Source: Flavobacteriaceae bacterium UBA2540
GTDB lineage: Bacteria; Bacteroidota; Bacteroidia; Flavobacteriales; Flavobacteriaceae
Assembly (NCBI GenBank): GCA_002340765.1
Contig: DDMS01000009.1
Location: forward strand, 1-32,408
Direction: 5' to 3'
DNA: 32,408 nucleotides
This document shows, piece by piece, positions 1 to 8,481 of this stretch. The notes under the pieces are model-generated. The model saw only the letters and a list, made by a program, of their open reading frames with translations, had not been told where the DNA came from and ran no database searches. Numbering within the stretch: the stretch's first letter is position 1; each line of letters begins with the position of its first letter. A program made the translations under genes and the position numbers.

Positions 1-32
1 GTATTAAAAATAATACTAAGAAAAAAAAAAAA

Positions 33-1061
33 TTAATTTGAAAAAGAATTAATATGATCAAGAATCAAATTGTCAAAATTCACTTTTTGACATTCTAAAA
101 AACTGGTTTCTATTTCTATGAAATAACAATTTTTAATTAAAGAATTGAGTCTGACAAAATCTTTTTCAGTCGTTAAAATTATTTTCTTAAACCCTTTTAA
201 AGTATCAAATTTAAACAATATATTATCAATATCTTCAGAACTAAACTGATAATGGTCAGGAAAATTCAAATGATGATAATTAACTTTATTGGATTTTAAA
301 AAGTGTAATAACGAACTTGAATTAGCAATTCCTGTAAGTAATAATACTTCATAATTTCTCAAATCTTTTAATAAAATTGGCTCATTTCCTGATAAATATT
401 TTGCATAGGAAATGGAAGAAAAATAGACATTTTTTGAATACTTTTCGATACTATTTCGAATAATTTCTTTTTGATTTTCAGTCAAATCTTCAGGACATTT
501 TGAAACTATAATTGCATCTGCTCTTTTAGCTCCAGTCCTATTTTCCCGCAAATTCCCTGTTGGAAGTAAATAATCACTCACAAATAAATCATCGAATTTT
601 GTCAGTAAAATATAAAAACTGCCTTTCACTTTTCTATGTTGAAAAGCATCATCTAAAAGCACAATTTCACTGGCACTTTGTTGCAATATTTTTTTAATTC
701 CTTCTACTCTATTTGCATCAACTGCAACTATAATATCCTGAAATTTTCTAAAAAATTGCAAAGGCTCGTCACCAACTTCAATGGCTGTATGATTGCTATT
801 TAAAGTCAAAAAACCAGTTGTTTCACGTTTATATCCTCTACTTAAAACGGCAATTTTAAACTGATTTTTTAATAACCGAATTAAATATTCAATTTGGGGA
901 GTTTTTCCAGTGCCACCAACAGATAAATTTCCAACAACAATTACAGGTATTGAGAAAGATGTTTGGTTAAAAAATCTAACATCAAATAAAAAATTGCGTA
1001 TTGTTGCCACCAAATCATAGATAACTGCAAACGGAAACAATAAAAATCTTAAAAATTTCAT
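33..1061 (-). CDS. lpxK: Tetraacyldisaccharide 4'-kinase (lipid A kinase)
   Basis: LpxK phosphorylates the 4' position of the tetraacyldisaccharide-1-phosphate lipid A precursor at the inner face of the cytoplasmic membrane. The 342-residue length is usual for the family. A hydrophobic N-terminus (about residues 1-25) fits membrane association. It is followed near residue 42 by the typical Walker-A-like stretch VVGNLSVGGTGKTPQ, then SRGYKRE and the conserved VLLDDAFQHRKV segment. The ATG at 1061 follows directly from the family alignment of the N-terminus. The gene is divergent from the Nif3-like gene with 70 bp between them. A near-match to the -7 word (CGAAAATA on the plus strand) lies just upstream but is too weak to call. 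Identification is firm. Confidence 0.95.
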   Translation of the reverse strand: MKFLRFLLFPFAVIYDLVATIRNFLFDVRFFNQTSFSIPVIVVGNLSVGGTGKTPQIEYLIRLLKNQFKIAVLSRGYKRETTGFLTLNSNHTAIEVGDEPLQFFRKFQDIIVAVDANRVEGIKKILQQSASEIVLLDDAFQHRKVKGSFYILLTKFDDLFVSDYLLPTGNLRENRTGAKRADAIIVSKCPEDLTENQKEIIRNSIEKYSKNVYFSSISYAKYLSGNEPILLKDLRNYEVLLLTGIANSSSLLHFLKSNKVNYHHLNFPDHYQFSSEDIDNILFKFDTLKGFKKIILTTEKDFVRLNSLIKNCYFIEIETSFLECQKVNFDNLILDHINSFSN

Positions 1062-1107
1062 GAATACGAAAATAAAGCATTTTTATGGAATGATAATCAG
1101 AAAATAG

Positions 1108-1115
1108 TAACTTTG
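1108..1115 (+). promoter_or_regulatory. Candidate -7 promoter element of the Nif3-like gene
   Basis: TAACTTTG matches the Bacteroidetes -7 consensus TAnnTTTG and lies 16 nt before the ATG at 1132. No good TTG -33 word sits at the expected 19-nt spacing, so this rests on the -7 match and position alone. Confidence 0.45.
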
Positions 1116-1131
1116 AATTTAAATTAAAAAA

Positions 1132-2226
1132 ATGAAAATAAAAGACGTTACCACTTTTTTAGAAGAATTAGCTCCTTTAAATTATGCCGAAGATTTTGAC
1201 AATGTTGGTTTATTAGTTGGAAATAATCAAACTGAAGTTACTGGAATTTTAGTAACATTAGATACTTTAGAATCAACGATTGATGAAGCAATTTCAAAAA
1301 ATTGTAATTTAATTATCAGCTTCCATCCGATTATTTTTAGTGGAATTAAAAAACTTATTGGCAATAATTATGTAGAAAAAGTAGTGATTAAAGCCATTCA
1401 AAATAACGTTGCTATATATGCAATTCACTCAGCCTTAGACAATAGTTCTGAAGGAGTTTCTGCAAAAATTGCTAAAGTCTTGGGTTTGGAAAACACCAAA
1501 ATTTTACTTCCTAAAAAAAATATTCTAAAAAAACTTACTACTTACATTCAAAATAATGAATCAATTAAACTAAGGAATGCCCTTTTTGATGCAGGTGCAG
1601 GAAATATTGGAAATTATGACAATTGTTCGTTTTCAATTTCTGGAAAAGGGACATTTCGAGGAAACGAAAAGTCAAATCCAACTTTGGGGGAGAAAGGAAA
1701 AATGCATCTAGAAAAAGAAGTTCAGATTTCTGTTGTTTTTGAAGTAAAAAACGAGGAAAATATTTTGAAAGCTTTGAATGAACATCATCCTTATGAAGAA
1801 GTTGCTTATGAAATAATTTCGATTGAAAACAGCTACCAAAATGTTGGAATGGGAGTGATTGGTGAATTATCAAACCCTCTGGATGAAAGAGATTTTTTAC
1901 ATTATTTGAAGAACGCTATGAAAACAGATTGCATTCGACATTCGGATTTTATTAATAAAAAAATCAAGAAAGTGGCAGTTTTAGGAGGTTCAGGAAGTTT
2001 TGCAATTTCAGCAGCAAAAAAAGCAGGTGCAGATGCTTATGTGAGTGCAGATTTTAAATACCATGATTTTTTTAAAGCCGAAAATAATATTTTATTGGCA
2101 GATATTGGTCATTATGAAAGTGAGCAGTTTACAAAAAACCTGATAGTTGATTTTCTTAACAAAAAAATTAGTAATTTTGCAATCATTTTATCAGAAAAAA
2201 GTACAAATCCAATATATTACCTATAA
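1132..2226 (+). CDS. Nif3-like dinuclear metal centre protein (YqfO/NIF3 family)
   Basis: The family forms hexameric toroids with a two-metal site; its physiological reaction is not settled, although databases often call it a GTP cyclohydrolase 1 type 2 homologue. At 364 residues this is the long YqfO form with a middle PII/CutA-like domain (roughly 130-240, with HHPYEEVAYE at 218-227) inserted between the two Nif3 halves. Likely metal ligands are visible: H65 in SFHPIIF, H99 and D103 in HSALDN, and H327/E331 in GHYESEQF. It ends 2 nt before the ATG of the next gene, so the two are almost certainly co-transcribed and translationally coupled. That pairing of a Nif3 protein with a coiled-coil zinc-ribbon-family protein recurs in many bacteria, from my general knowledge of the families. 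Confidence 0.93.
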   Translation: MKIKDVTTFLEELAPLNYAEDFDNVGLLVGNNQTEVTGILVTLDTLESTIDEAISKNCNLIISFHPIIFSGIKKLIGNNYVEKVVIKAIQNNVAIYAIHSALDNSSEGVSAKIAKVLGLENTKILLPKKNILKKLTTYIQNNESIKLRNALFDAGAGNIGNYDNCSFSISGKGTFRGNEKSNPTLGEKGKMHLEKEVQISVVFEVKNEENILKALNEHHPYEEVAYEIISIENSYQNVGMGVIGELSNPLDERDFLHYLKNAMKTDCIRHSDFINKKIKKVAVLGGSGSFAISAAKKAGADAYVSADFKYHDFFKAENNILLADIGHYESEQFTKNLIVDFLNKKISNFAIILSEKSTNPIYYL

Positions 2227-2228
2227 AC

Positions 2229-3002
2229 ATGGCAAACATAAAAGAAGTTTCGGTTGAAGAAAAATTAAGAGCGTTATATGATTTACAATTAATTGACTCA
2301 AGAATTGACGAAATTAGAAGCGTTAGAGGAGAATTACCTCTTGAAGTTGAAGATTTAGAAAACGAAGTTATTGGTTTAAATACCCGAATTTCTATTATGC
2401 AACAAGATGTTTCAAATTTAGAAACTGATATCAATAACAAAAAATTGATTATTGAAGAGGCAAAATCTTTGACAAAAAAATACGAAGAGCAACAAAAAAA
2501 AGTCAGAAACAATAGAGAATTTGATTCTTTAACGAAAGAAATCGAATATCAAGCTTTAGAATCTGAATTGTCTGAAAAGAGAATTAATGAGTTTAAAGCT
2601 AAAATTGCTCAAAAAAACGAAATAATCAATAGCACAAAAGAGAAATTAGAAAAACAAGAAACGCATTTATCTCACAAGAAATCTGAATTGGATGCTATTT
2701 TAAAAGAAACCGCAAAAGAGGAAAAATTGTTGTTAGAAAAATCTGATGAATTTTCACAATTAATTGATAATCATTTATTAACGGCTTATAAAAGAATCCG
2801 ATATAAAGTAAAAAATGGATTGGCAGTTGTTGCTTTAGAAAGAGGCGCATCTGGAGGATCTTATTTTACAATTCCACCACAAGTTCAATTGGATATTGCA
2901 AATAGGAAAAAAATAACGATTGACGAACATAGTGGGAGAATTTTAGTTGATCCAATTTTAGCTGCCGAAGAAAGATTAAAAATAGAGAAAATAATGGCTT
3001 AA
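2229..3002 (+). CDS. Coiled-coil protein of the C4-type zinc-ribbon family, cysteines lost
   Basis: A 257-residue protein with a long helical coiled coil (about 40-180, rich in E/K/L/Q) and a C-terminal block (about 198-245) that aligns with the C-terminal zinc ribbon of the family: GASGGSYFTIPPQ at 206-218 and ITIDEHSGRILVDPIL at 229-244. In canonical members these read as two Cys-x-x-Cys knuckles. Here the four positions are S208, S211, D232 and S235, and the protein contains no cysteine at all. The fold may therefore persist without zinc. Start ATG 2229 is 2 nt after the Nif3-like stop. It converges on the DUF349 gene with a 16-bp gap and no obvious terminator hairpin. Function unknown; a chaperone, nucleic-acid or protein-binding role is speculation. 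Confidence 0.88.
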   Translation: MANIKEVSVEEKLRALYDLQLIDSRIDEIRSVRGELPLEVEDLENEVIGLNTRISIMQQDVSNLETDINNKKLIIEEAKSLTKKYEEQQKKVRNNREFDSLTKEIEYQALESELSEKRINEFKAKIAQKNEIINSTKEKLEKQETHLSHKKSELDAILKETAKEEKLLLEKSDEFSQLIDNHLLTAYKRIRYKVKNGLAVVALERGASGGSYFTIPPQVQLDIANRKKITIDEHSGRILVDPILAAEERLKIEKIMA

Positions 3003-3018
3003 TTTTTTTTCATTTTTA

Positions 3019-4896
3019 TTAAAAATCTTGTTTTTTTATATAATTGAGTTTTTCTTTCCAAATCACTAACTCATCTTTAAATTCATTTACTTTTTTATGT
3101 ACATTTAAAACTAAAGGATTATTCTTATTAGAAATTGAGAAAAAGCTTAAATTATTTTCTAATTGTTGAATTTCTCTAGTAATTTCGTCAATTTTCTTTC
3201 TAACAAACATCTGTTCGTTATCTAATTTTTTAATATCTTTTTCAGTAAGATAAGAATCAATCAAATTTGTAAATTTCCAGATATTTACTTCATTTTTATC
3301 CAAAGACAAATTGTCTAAAGTAGCATCTATAAACTTACTGAATTTGCCATCTAAATAACGAGAATCTCTTGGTAGTCTTCCCAATTCTTGCCAAGTATTT
3401 ATAGCATTTAAAACCTCGTCTTTTGTGAATTTTTTCTTAGCTTTAAGGGTTTCTAAATATTCATTTTTTTTCTCAACAACAGATTGTTGCTCTTTGCTAA
3501 CTGAATTTTTTTGTTGATGAAATCTGTTGAAATAATGATTACAAGCAGCTTTAAAACGTTTCCAAATATCATCAGAAAATTTACGAGGAACATGTCCAAT
3601 TTTTTTCCAATCTGATTGAATTTTTTTAAAAGTATTTGTTGCCATTTCCCAATCTTCAGTATCTTTAATTGACTCTGCAAATTCAATCAAGGCTAATTTT
3701 TTCTCTAAATTTTCTTGTTGATTAGATTTTTCTTCTTTATAAAATCTATTTTTTGCAGCATTAAATTTTTTAGTAGCATTTTTGAATTTTAGCCAAATTT
3801 CTTCACTTTTTACATATGGGAGTTTTCCAATATCAAAATATTTTTTTCTTAAGACTTCTAAATCATCAATACTTTTTTGCCAATCATTATGAGTACTATT
3901 TTTTGAAGTATCAAAAGCATTAATTTCACTAATAATTAGTAATTTTTTTTCAATAATATCATCATATTTTGAGTGAATTTCTTTGAAATAATTATGTCTT
4001 TTGTCGTGAATTTTTTTAGTCGCTTCACTAAATTTTTGCCAAATATCTTCTCTCAAATCTTTTGAGACAGGACCAATATCTTCTTTCCAAATTTTATGCA
4101 AATCTTGCAATTGTTTTGTTGCAAAATTAATGTCTTTTTCATTGGCTAATGCTTCTACTTTTTCAATAATTTTTAATTTTTCTTCTAAATTTTTTTTAAA
4201 ATCAGCATCTCTAAAATCATTGCTTAAACTTAATAAATCATAAAAACGCTCCACATGATGTTGGTAAATTTTCCAAGTATCATTGTATTTTGTTTTTGGA
4301 ACAGCACCAATTGAATTCCATTTTGATTGAATTTCTTTAAAATTTTTATACATTGTTGAAACCTCAGCCTCATCAATCAATGATTTTAAACTTTCAATGA
4401 CTTGGAAACGTTTTTCTAAATTTTCGCTTAATTGACTTTCTATATGATTGTAATAAGCGTCTCTTTTTATTTTGTAATCAGATAATAATTTATTGTAATC
4501 CGTTTTTATTGTACTTGAAAACTGAAAATCAAGCAATTTTCCTCCTTCGTCTAAAAAAGCTTGTTTTTTATCAAGTAATAAGACTCCAAACTTTTGATTA
4601 AAAGCATTTTTGATTTGATCAATTGGAGTTTTAATTTTTTGAACAGGATTGTTTTCAATAAGATTTTTTAATGAAATCAGTAATTCTTCAATTGAAAGTT
4701 CAGAAAAATCTTCAGAAGTTACAGTACGATTTTCTTCATCATTTTCGACTTCATTAAGGAAATCTTCAATGTTTGATTTTTCATCATCAATTGTGATTTC
4801 ATTTAGAAGTTCTGATTTTAATTCAGATTTAATTGGTTTAATTTCAGTCAATTCACTTTCGTTTTCCCTGGTGTTATCCATATTTTTATCTAACAT
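3019..4896 (-). CDS. DUF349 repeat protein
   Basis: A 625-residue, highly charged, predicted helical cytoplasmic protein. It has an acidic N-terminal tail (about 1-70) followed by five DUF349 units. Each unit centres on a W-x(3-4)-IG-x-x-P motif followed by a second W or F: positions about 193-200, 270-277, 353-360, 430-437 and 502-509, so the period is about 72-83 residues. In the third unit the first Trp is replaced by Tyr, and in the fifth the motif reads WQELGRLP. A C-terminal coiled coil (about 555-620) follows. Two in-frame starts are possible, ATG 4896 and ATG 4881 (residue 6). It has its own promoter upstream, so it is probably separate from aroE. No signal peptide or membrane segment. 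The biochemical function of DUF349 is unknown to me. Confidence 0.9.
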   Translation of the reverse strand: MLDKNMDNTRENESELTEIKPIKSELKSELLNEITIDDEKSNIEDFLNEVENDEENRTVTSEDFSELSIEELLISLKNLIENNPVQKIKTPIDQIKNAFNQKFGVLLLDKKQAFLDEGGKLLDFQFSSTIKTDYNKLLSDYKIKRDAYYNHIESQLSENLEKRFQVIESLKSLIDEAEVSTMYKNFKEIQSKWNSIGAVPKTKYNDTWKIYQHHVERFYDLLSLSNDFRDADFKKNLEEKLKIIEKVEALANEKDINFATKQLQDLHKIWKEDIGPVSKDLREDIWQKFSEATKKIHDKRHNYFKEIHSKYDDIIEKKLLIISEINAFDTSKNSTHNDWQKSIDDLEVLRKKYFDIGKLPYVKSEEIWLKFKNATKKFNAAKNRFYKEEKSNQQENLEKKLALIEFAESIKDTEDWEMATNTFKKIQSDWKKIGHVPRKFSDDIWKRFKAACNHYFNRFHQQKNSVSKEQQSVVEKKNEYLETLKAKKKFTKDEVLNAINTWQELGRLPRDSRYLDGKFSKFIDATLDNLSLDKNEVNIWKFTNLIDSYLTEKDIKKLDNEQMFVRKKIDEITREIQQLENNLSFFSISNKNNPLVLNVHKKVNEFKDELVIWKEKLNYIKKQDF

Positions 4897-4945
4897 ATCT
4901 AAAATGTTTAAAGATCTTCATACAATTCTATAATCATACTTTCAA

Positions 4946-4976
4946 CAAAAATAAGGACAACTTGTATACTTTACAA
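4946..4976 (-). promoter_or_regulatory. Promoter of the DUF349 gene
   Basis: On the minus strand TATTTTTG (4953-4946) matches the -7 word TAnnTTTG, and a TTG -33 word lies at 4976-4974 with a 20-nt spacer (consensus 19). The predicted transcription start is near 4940, giving a leader of about 44 nt to the ATG at 4896. Confidence 0.6.
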
Positions 4977-5003
4977 AATATCTTCATAACTAATATTTAT
5001 AAT

Positions 5004-5762
5004 CTACAAGTCATTCCAAATTCTCCAAGATTCTTCTGCTTGAAAAATGAGCATTTCTAAACCGTTTTTTATAGTTGCTCCCATTTTTTTTCCTTTTGAT
5101 AAAAATAAAGTTTCATCAGGATTGTATATCAAATCATACAATAAATGACTAGAATTTAGAAATTCGTAAGGAATTTCTGGACATTTTTCAATATTTGGTG
5201 AAGTGCCAATTGGTGTACAATTGACAATAATAGTAGATTTTTGAATGATTTCATGAGAAAGACTTTCATAAGAAATTTCATTTTCGCTCTTAGGATTTCT
5301 TGAAATAAATTGAAAGTGAATATTATTTTTCTTGAAAAAATAAGCAACTGCTTTTGAAGCACCACCAGTTCCTAAAATCAAAGCTACTGTGTGATGTGTT
5401 TTTAAAAGTGGTTTTATTGATTTCTCAAAACCCACAAAATCAGAATTATATCCTTTCAAATTTCCGTTTTGAGATATTTTGATAGTATTTACTGCACCAA
5501 TTTCTTTAGCAGTTTCGTCCAATTCATCCAAAAAAGGAATAATTTCTTCCTTGTAAGGAATTGTCACATTTAAACCTTTTAAATTTTTTTCAGAAGAAAT
5601 AATTGAAGAAAATTGTTTACAATTTTGTATATCAAAATTTTGATAATTTATATTATTTAGTCCAAGTTTTTCAAACTTTTCATTGAAGTAACCTTTTGAA
5701 AATGAATAAAAAATATTCTTTCCAAGCAATCCAAAAATATTATTTTTTTCGTTTTTTATCAT
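5004..5762 (-). CDS. aroE: Shikimate dehydrogenase
   Basis: AroE reduces 3-dehydroshikimate to shikimate with NADPH in aromatic amino acid and folate precursor synthesis. The 252-residue protein begins with the family signature FGLLGKNIFYSFS, has the substrate Lys in NVTIPYKEEI and the Asp of the catalytic pair in GYNSDFVGF. The nucleotide-binding loop LILGTGGASKAVAYFF and the C-terminal GLEMLIFQAEESWRIW are typical. I prefer the ATG at 5762. A TTG at 5771 would add three residues and lengthen the overlap. The start lies inside the 3' end of the DUF368 gene upstream (23-nt overlap), which indicates translational coupling in one operon. The C-terminal loop of the NADP domain is short, as in other short AroE proteins. 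Confidence 0.95.
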   Translation of the reverse strand: MIKNEKNNIFGLLGKNIFYSFSKGYFNEKFEKLGLNNINYQNFDIQNCKQFSSIISSEKNLKGLNVTIPYKEEIIPFLDELDETAKEIGAVNTIKISQNGNLKGYNSDFVGFEKSIKPLLKTHHTVALILGTGGASKAVAYFFKKNNIHFQFISRNPKSENEISYESLSHEIIQKSTIIVNCTPIGTSPNIEKCPEIPYEFLNSSHLLYDLIYNPDETLFLSKGKKMGATIKNGLEMLIFQAEESWRIWNDL

Positions 5763-6771
5763 AATACTCAATTGCTAAAATTAACCCAAAACCAATAAAA
5801 ATAAAAATAACGGAAATTAGTGTATGTAAACTTATAATTTCAGGAAAATATCTCTCATAATTTTCAATGATTTTATTTCCTCTTTGATCGATTAAATATT
5901 GACTGTTTTCAAAAACATAAATTGTTTTTTTCCAAGGCCAAACAATTCCTAAAGATCCAGCAATAAAACCTATAATCAGCGCATTAACAATTTTATTGTA
6001 ATGTTTTAGGACATATCCTAAAAGATGAGAAATAGTCACCAGACCAAAAATAGAACCTGTTGCAAAAACAGTAATTATTTTTAAATATCGTATTTTAATG
6101 GCATCAGAAAAAACAGCGAAATTTCCATTTAAAATATTGATGATAATCTGTAAAAACGCATTTACAGAATCAACTAAAAGCAATACATAATTCCCTAAAA
6201 GAATTAAAATAAATGACCCTGAAAGTCCAGGAAGTGTCATTCCTGAAACCCCAATAATTCCACACAAAAAAACAAACCAAAGGTTGTCATTTTCTTTAGC
6301 TGGGGTTAAAAAACTGATTGCTAATCCTAAAAAAATACCAATCAATAAAAATATCAAAGTAGTTTTTGTCCAGACTCCAAAATCTTTTGCAATGTAATAA
6401 ACTGACCCTAAGATCATACCAAAAAACCAACTCCATACATACAATTCAAAATGCTGTAAAAAATAGTCTAATACCAACGAAATACTAAAATAACTAAATA
6501 TGCTTCCAGACATGATTAGTAGCAAAAACTGACCATTTATGTAATTATAAAAAATCTTAAATCGTCCGTTAATCAGTAATTTAAAAGCCTTGGTGTTTAT
6601 TTTTTTAAAAGAATAAATAAGTTGTTCATAAAACCCCAAAACATAAGAAATAGCGCCACCAGAAACTCCAGGAACTTTGTTTGCAGCTCCCATTGCAAGT
6701 CCTTTTAGAAAAAGACTTACTTTTTGTGAGAAAGAAATATCTCGTTGGATTATTGTTTTTTCTCTGCCCAT
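5740..6771 (-). CDS. DUF368 membrane protein, second copy (undecaprenyl-phosphate translocase-like)
   Basis: A 343-residue polytopic membrane protein with about eight to ten hydrophobic segments and the internally repeated DUF368 hallmarks: GAANKVPGVSGGAISYVLG near residue 30 and GMTLPGLSGSFILILLG near residue 175, i.e. two PGxSG loops. DUF368 proteins (PopT type) have been reported to return undecaprenyl phosphate across the cytoplasmic membrane for reuse in peptidoglycan and surface polysaccharide synthesis; assigning that role here is by family. It follows the first DUF368 gene with a 22-nt overlap, and aroE overlaps its end. Compared with the first copy, the AADVVPGVSGG loop reads AANKVPGVSGG, so the two copies have diverged. 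Confidence 0.88.
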   Translation of the reverse strand: MGREKTIIQRDISFSQKVSLFLKGLAMGAANKVPGVSGGAISYVLGFYEQLIYSFKKINTKAFKLLINGRFKIFYNYINGQFLLLIMSGSIFSYFSISLVLDYFLQHFELYVWSWFFGMILGSVYYIAKDFGVWTKTTLIFLLIGIFLGLAISFLTPAKENDNLWFVFLCGIIGVSGMTLPGLSGSFILILLGNYVLLLVDSVNAFLQIIINILNGNFAVFSDAIKIRYLKIITVFATGSIFGLVTISHLLGYVLKHYNKIVNALIIGFIAGSLGIVWPWKKTIYVFENSQYLIDQRGNKIIENYERYFPEIISLHTLISVIFIFIGFGLILAIEYYDKKRKK

Positions 6772-7673
6772 CTTTCCATGAATAGAATAAATAAAAATCC
6801 AAAAACAACCAAAACAATTGCCAAAACAAAATGAGAATCACCTTGAAAAGAAAATGGAGAAATACTCACTTCGTTAAAAGGAGCTTTTACACCATGAGAA
6901 TCTATTCGCCATGAAGTTGTTTCTTTCCAGGGCCAAATTTTATTTAAAGAGCCAATAATAAAACCTGTTAATCCAGCCAATGTTAAGTTTTTATAATTTG
7001 CAAAAAGCCATTTTAAAATTCTTGAGAAAGACAATAATCCTATAACTGCTCCCAAACTAAAAGCAAAAATTATCCTTAAATTTCTTTCATTAAGTGCAGT
7101 TAAAATTGGTTTATAAGCACCTAATAATACTAAAATAAATGCTCCAGAAATTCCAGGTAAAATCATGGCACAAATAGCAATAGCACCCGCTAAAAACATG
7201 AAAAAAAATGAAGAATTTTCAGTAACTAAAGGATTTAAGGTTGTAATGTAAAAAGCAAAAAAAGCACCTATTATTAAGAAAAATATTACCTGAAAATTCC
7301 ATTTTGTAATTTGCTTTGCAATAAAAAAAATACTTGCTAATACCAGCCCAAAGAAAAAAGACCAAACTAAAATAGGTTTATTTTCCAATAACCATTTAAT
7401 AACTTTTGCCAAAGAGAGAATACTTAAAAATACACCCATTAAAAGTGATGCTAAAAAATTTCCATTCAGTTGTTTCCAAAGTTCTTTAGCTCCATTATTC
7501 TTTAAAGTTTTAAATAATGAAAAATTAATATTACTGATAGAGCTCAACAATTCTTCATAAATACCTGAAATAAAAGCGATTGTACCTCCAGAAACACCTG
7601 GAACTACATCTGCTGCTCCCATAGCAATTCCTTTAAACCCAATTACCAAATAATCTTTAATTGTTCTGCTCAT
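6750..7673 (-). CDS. DUF368 membrane protein, first copy (undecaprenyl-phosphate translocase-like)
   Basis: A 307-residue polytopic membrane protein with the two DUF368 re-entrant-type motifs GAADVVPGVSGGTIAFISG near residue 20 and AMILPGISGAFILVLLG near residue 170. Many DUF368 homologues have this length. It is the first gene of a minus-strand run (DUF368-DUF368-aroE) with overlapping ends. By family knowledge it is a candidate recycler of the C55-P lipid carrier. The ATG at 7673 precedes a basic stretch before the first membrane segment. No confident promoter is seen; CGAATATA on the plus strand at 7692-7699 is a one-mismatch -7 word. Confidence 0.9.
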   Translation of the reverse strand: MSRTIKDYLVIGFKGIAMGAADVVPGVSGGTIAFISGIYEELLSSISNINFSLFKTLKNNGAKELWKQLNGNFLASLLMGVFLSILSLAKVIKWLLENKPILVWSFFFGLVLASIFFIAKQITKWNFQVIFFLIIGAFFAFYITTLNPLVTENSSFFFMFLAGAIAICAMILPGISGAFILVLLGAYKPILTALNERNLRIIFAFSLGAVIGLLSFSRILKWLFANYKNLTLAGLTGFIIGSLNKIWPWKETTSWRIDSHGVKAPFNEVSISPFSFQGDSHFVLAIVLVVFGFLFILFMERWAEKKQ

Positions 7674-7923
7674 CTTGTATTTTTTCGAGTACGAATATAG
7701 TTGATTTTCAAGAAAAGTTCACAAAATACCTTTGAGAATCTTTATACATTTGATTTTCTAAAAAACAATTAAAATGAATATTAAATTTATTATTTTATTT
7801 CACTAGTGTCCACAATAGATTAAAAAAGTTTATAAAATTTTTGTAAATATCTGTTTTAAGTCTCATTTTTTTGAGTGACGATTTAAACATATTCCACTTT
7901 GTTCGTAAATTAACGTAACGGAT
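7674..7923. other. Non-coding stretch with probable left flank of an IS remnant
   Basis: No open frame or RNA gene is visible. The first 120 bp is the upstream region of the DUF368 operon. From about 7802 (TAGTGTCCACAATAG) to the transposase remnant at 7924, the sequence is probably the left end and leader of the IS4-type element. I cannot verify this because no matching right inverted repeat is present in the window. Confidence 0.4.
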
Positions 7924-8380
7924 ATGAATCTCGGAAAATATGTCTTTTCTCAATTGGTTGAATTTCTGCCACAAAGTGTTTTTGATAGGTTTGTAATAAA
8001 GTATGATGGCAATAAAAGTGAGATATTTTAATTGCTGGAATCAATTTTAATTTATCGTTTTCGCTCAATTATCTTCTCCCAATAGCTTGGAGATTTAATA
8101 ATTGTTATCGAAGCACATCAATCAAAATCACATCATTTAGGGTTTGGTAAAAATTTAACTCGGAGCAACTTATTTAAGTCAAATGAAAATCACAATTATA
8201 AAATATTTGAGGACTTTGCGATTCATTTAATATCGATTGGCTAAGAAAAAAAATAACAATGATAGTTTTGAAATAAAAGGCAATATTTATGTTTTTGATT
8301 CTTTAACGATTGACTTGTGTTTGGGGGTGTTTTGGTTGGCTCATTTCCGAAAAACCAAAGCAAGAATAAAGCTTTATAAT
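7924..8380 (+). pseudogene. IS4-family transposase remnant (DUF4372-type N-terminus), frameshifted and truncated
   Basis: Reading the plus strand and allowing frameshifts recovers a transposase N-terminal part. It gives MNLGKYVFSQLVEFLPQ and KYDGNK until a stop at 8029, then RYFNCWNQF and FAQLSS in another frame. LIIVIEAHQSKSHHLGFG and NYKIFEDFAIHL follow in a third, and finally GNIYVFDSLTIDLCLGVFW and LAHFRKTKARIKLY. This order matches Bacteroidetes IS4-type transposases, in which the FDSxTIDLCL segment carries the first catalytic Asp of the DDE triad. At least three frameshifts and several stops are present. Everything after the first Asp, more than half of the protein, is missing. No product is expected; it is an old scar of insertion. 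Confidence 0.82.
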
Positions 8381-8481
8381 TTTTTTATATTAACACACAA
8401 ATCCTAGTATTTATTCACATTGTAAGTTCAAGGTAGTATTTTATTTCTTAATTATCTAAAAAATATATTTGAGAAATAGCA
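8381..8481. other. Non-coding stretch after the IS remnant
   Basis: About 100 bp of A+T-rich sequence between the break of the transposase remnant and the stop codon of the symporter gene. I see no right inverted repeat, hairpin or open frame in it. Confidence 0.4.

Noticed and set aside
1565..1873. Antisense open frame inside the Nif3-like gene
   Set aside because: It lies wholly within a well-supported gene, has no recognisable domain or start signal, and its composition is that of a shadow frame.
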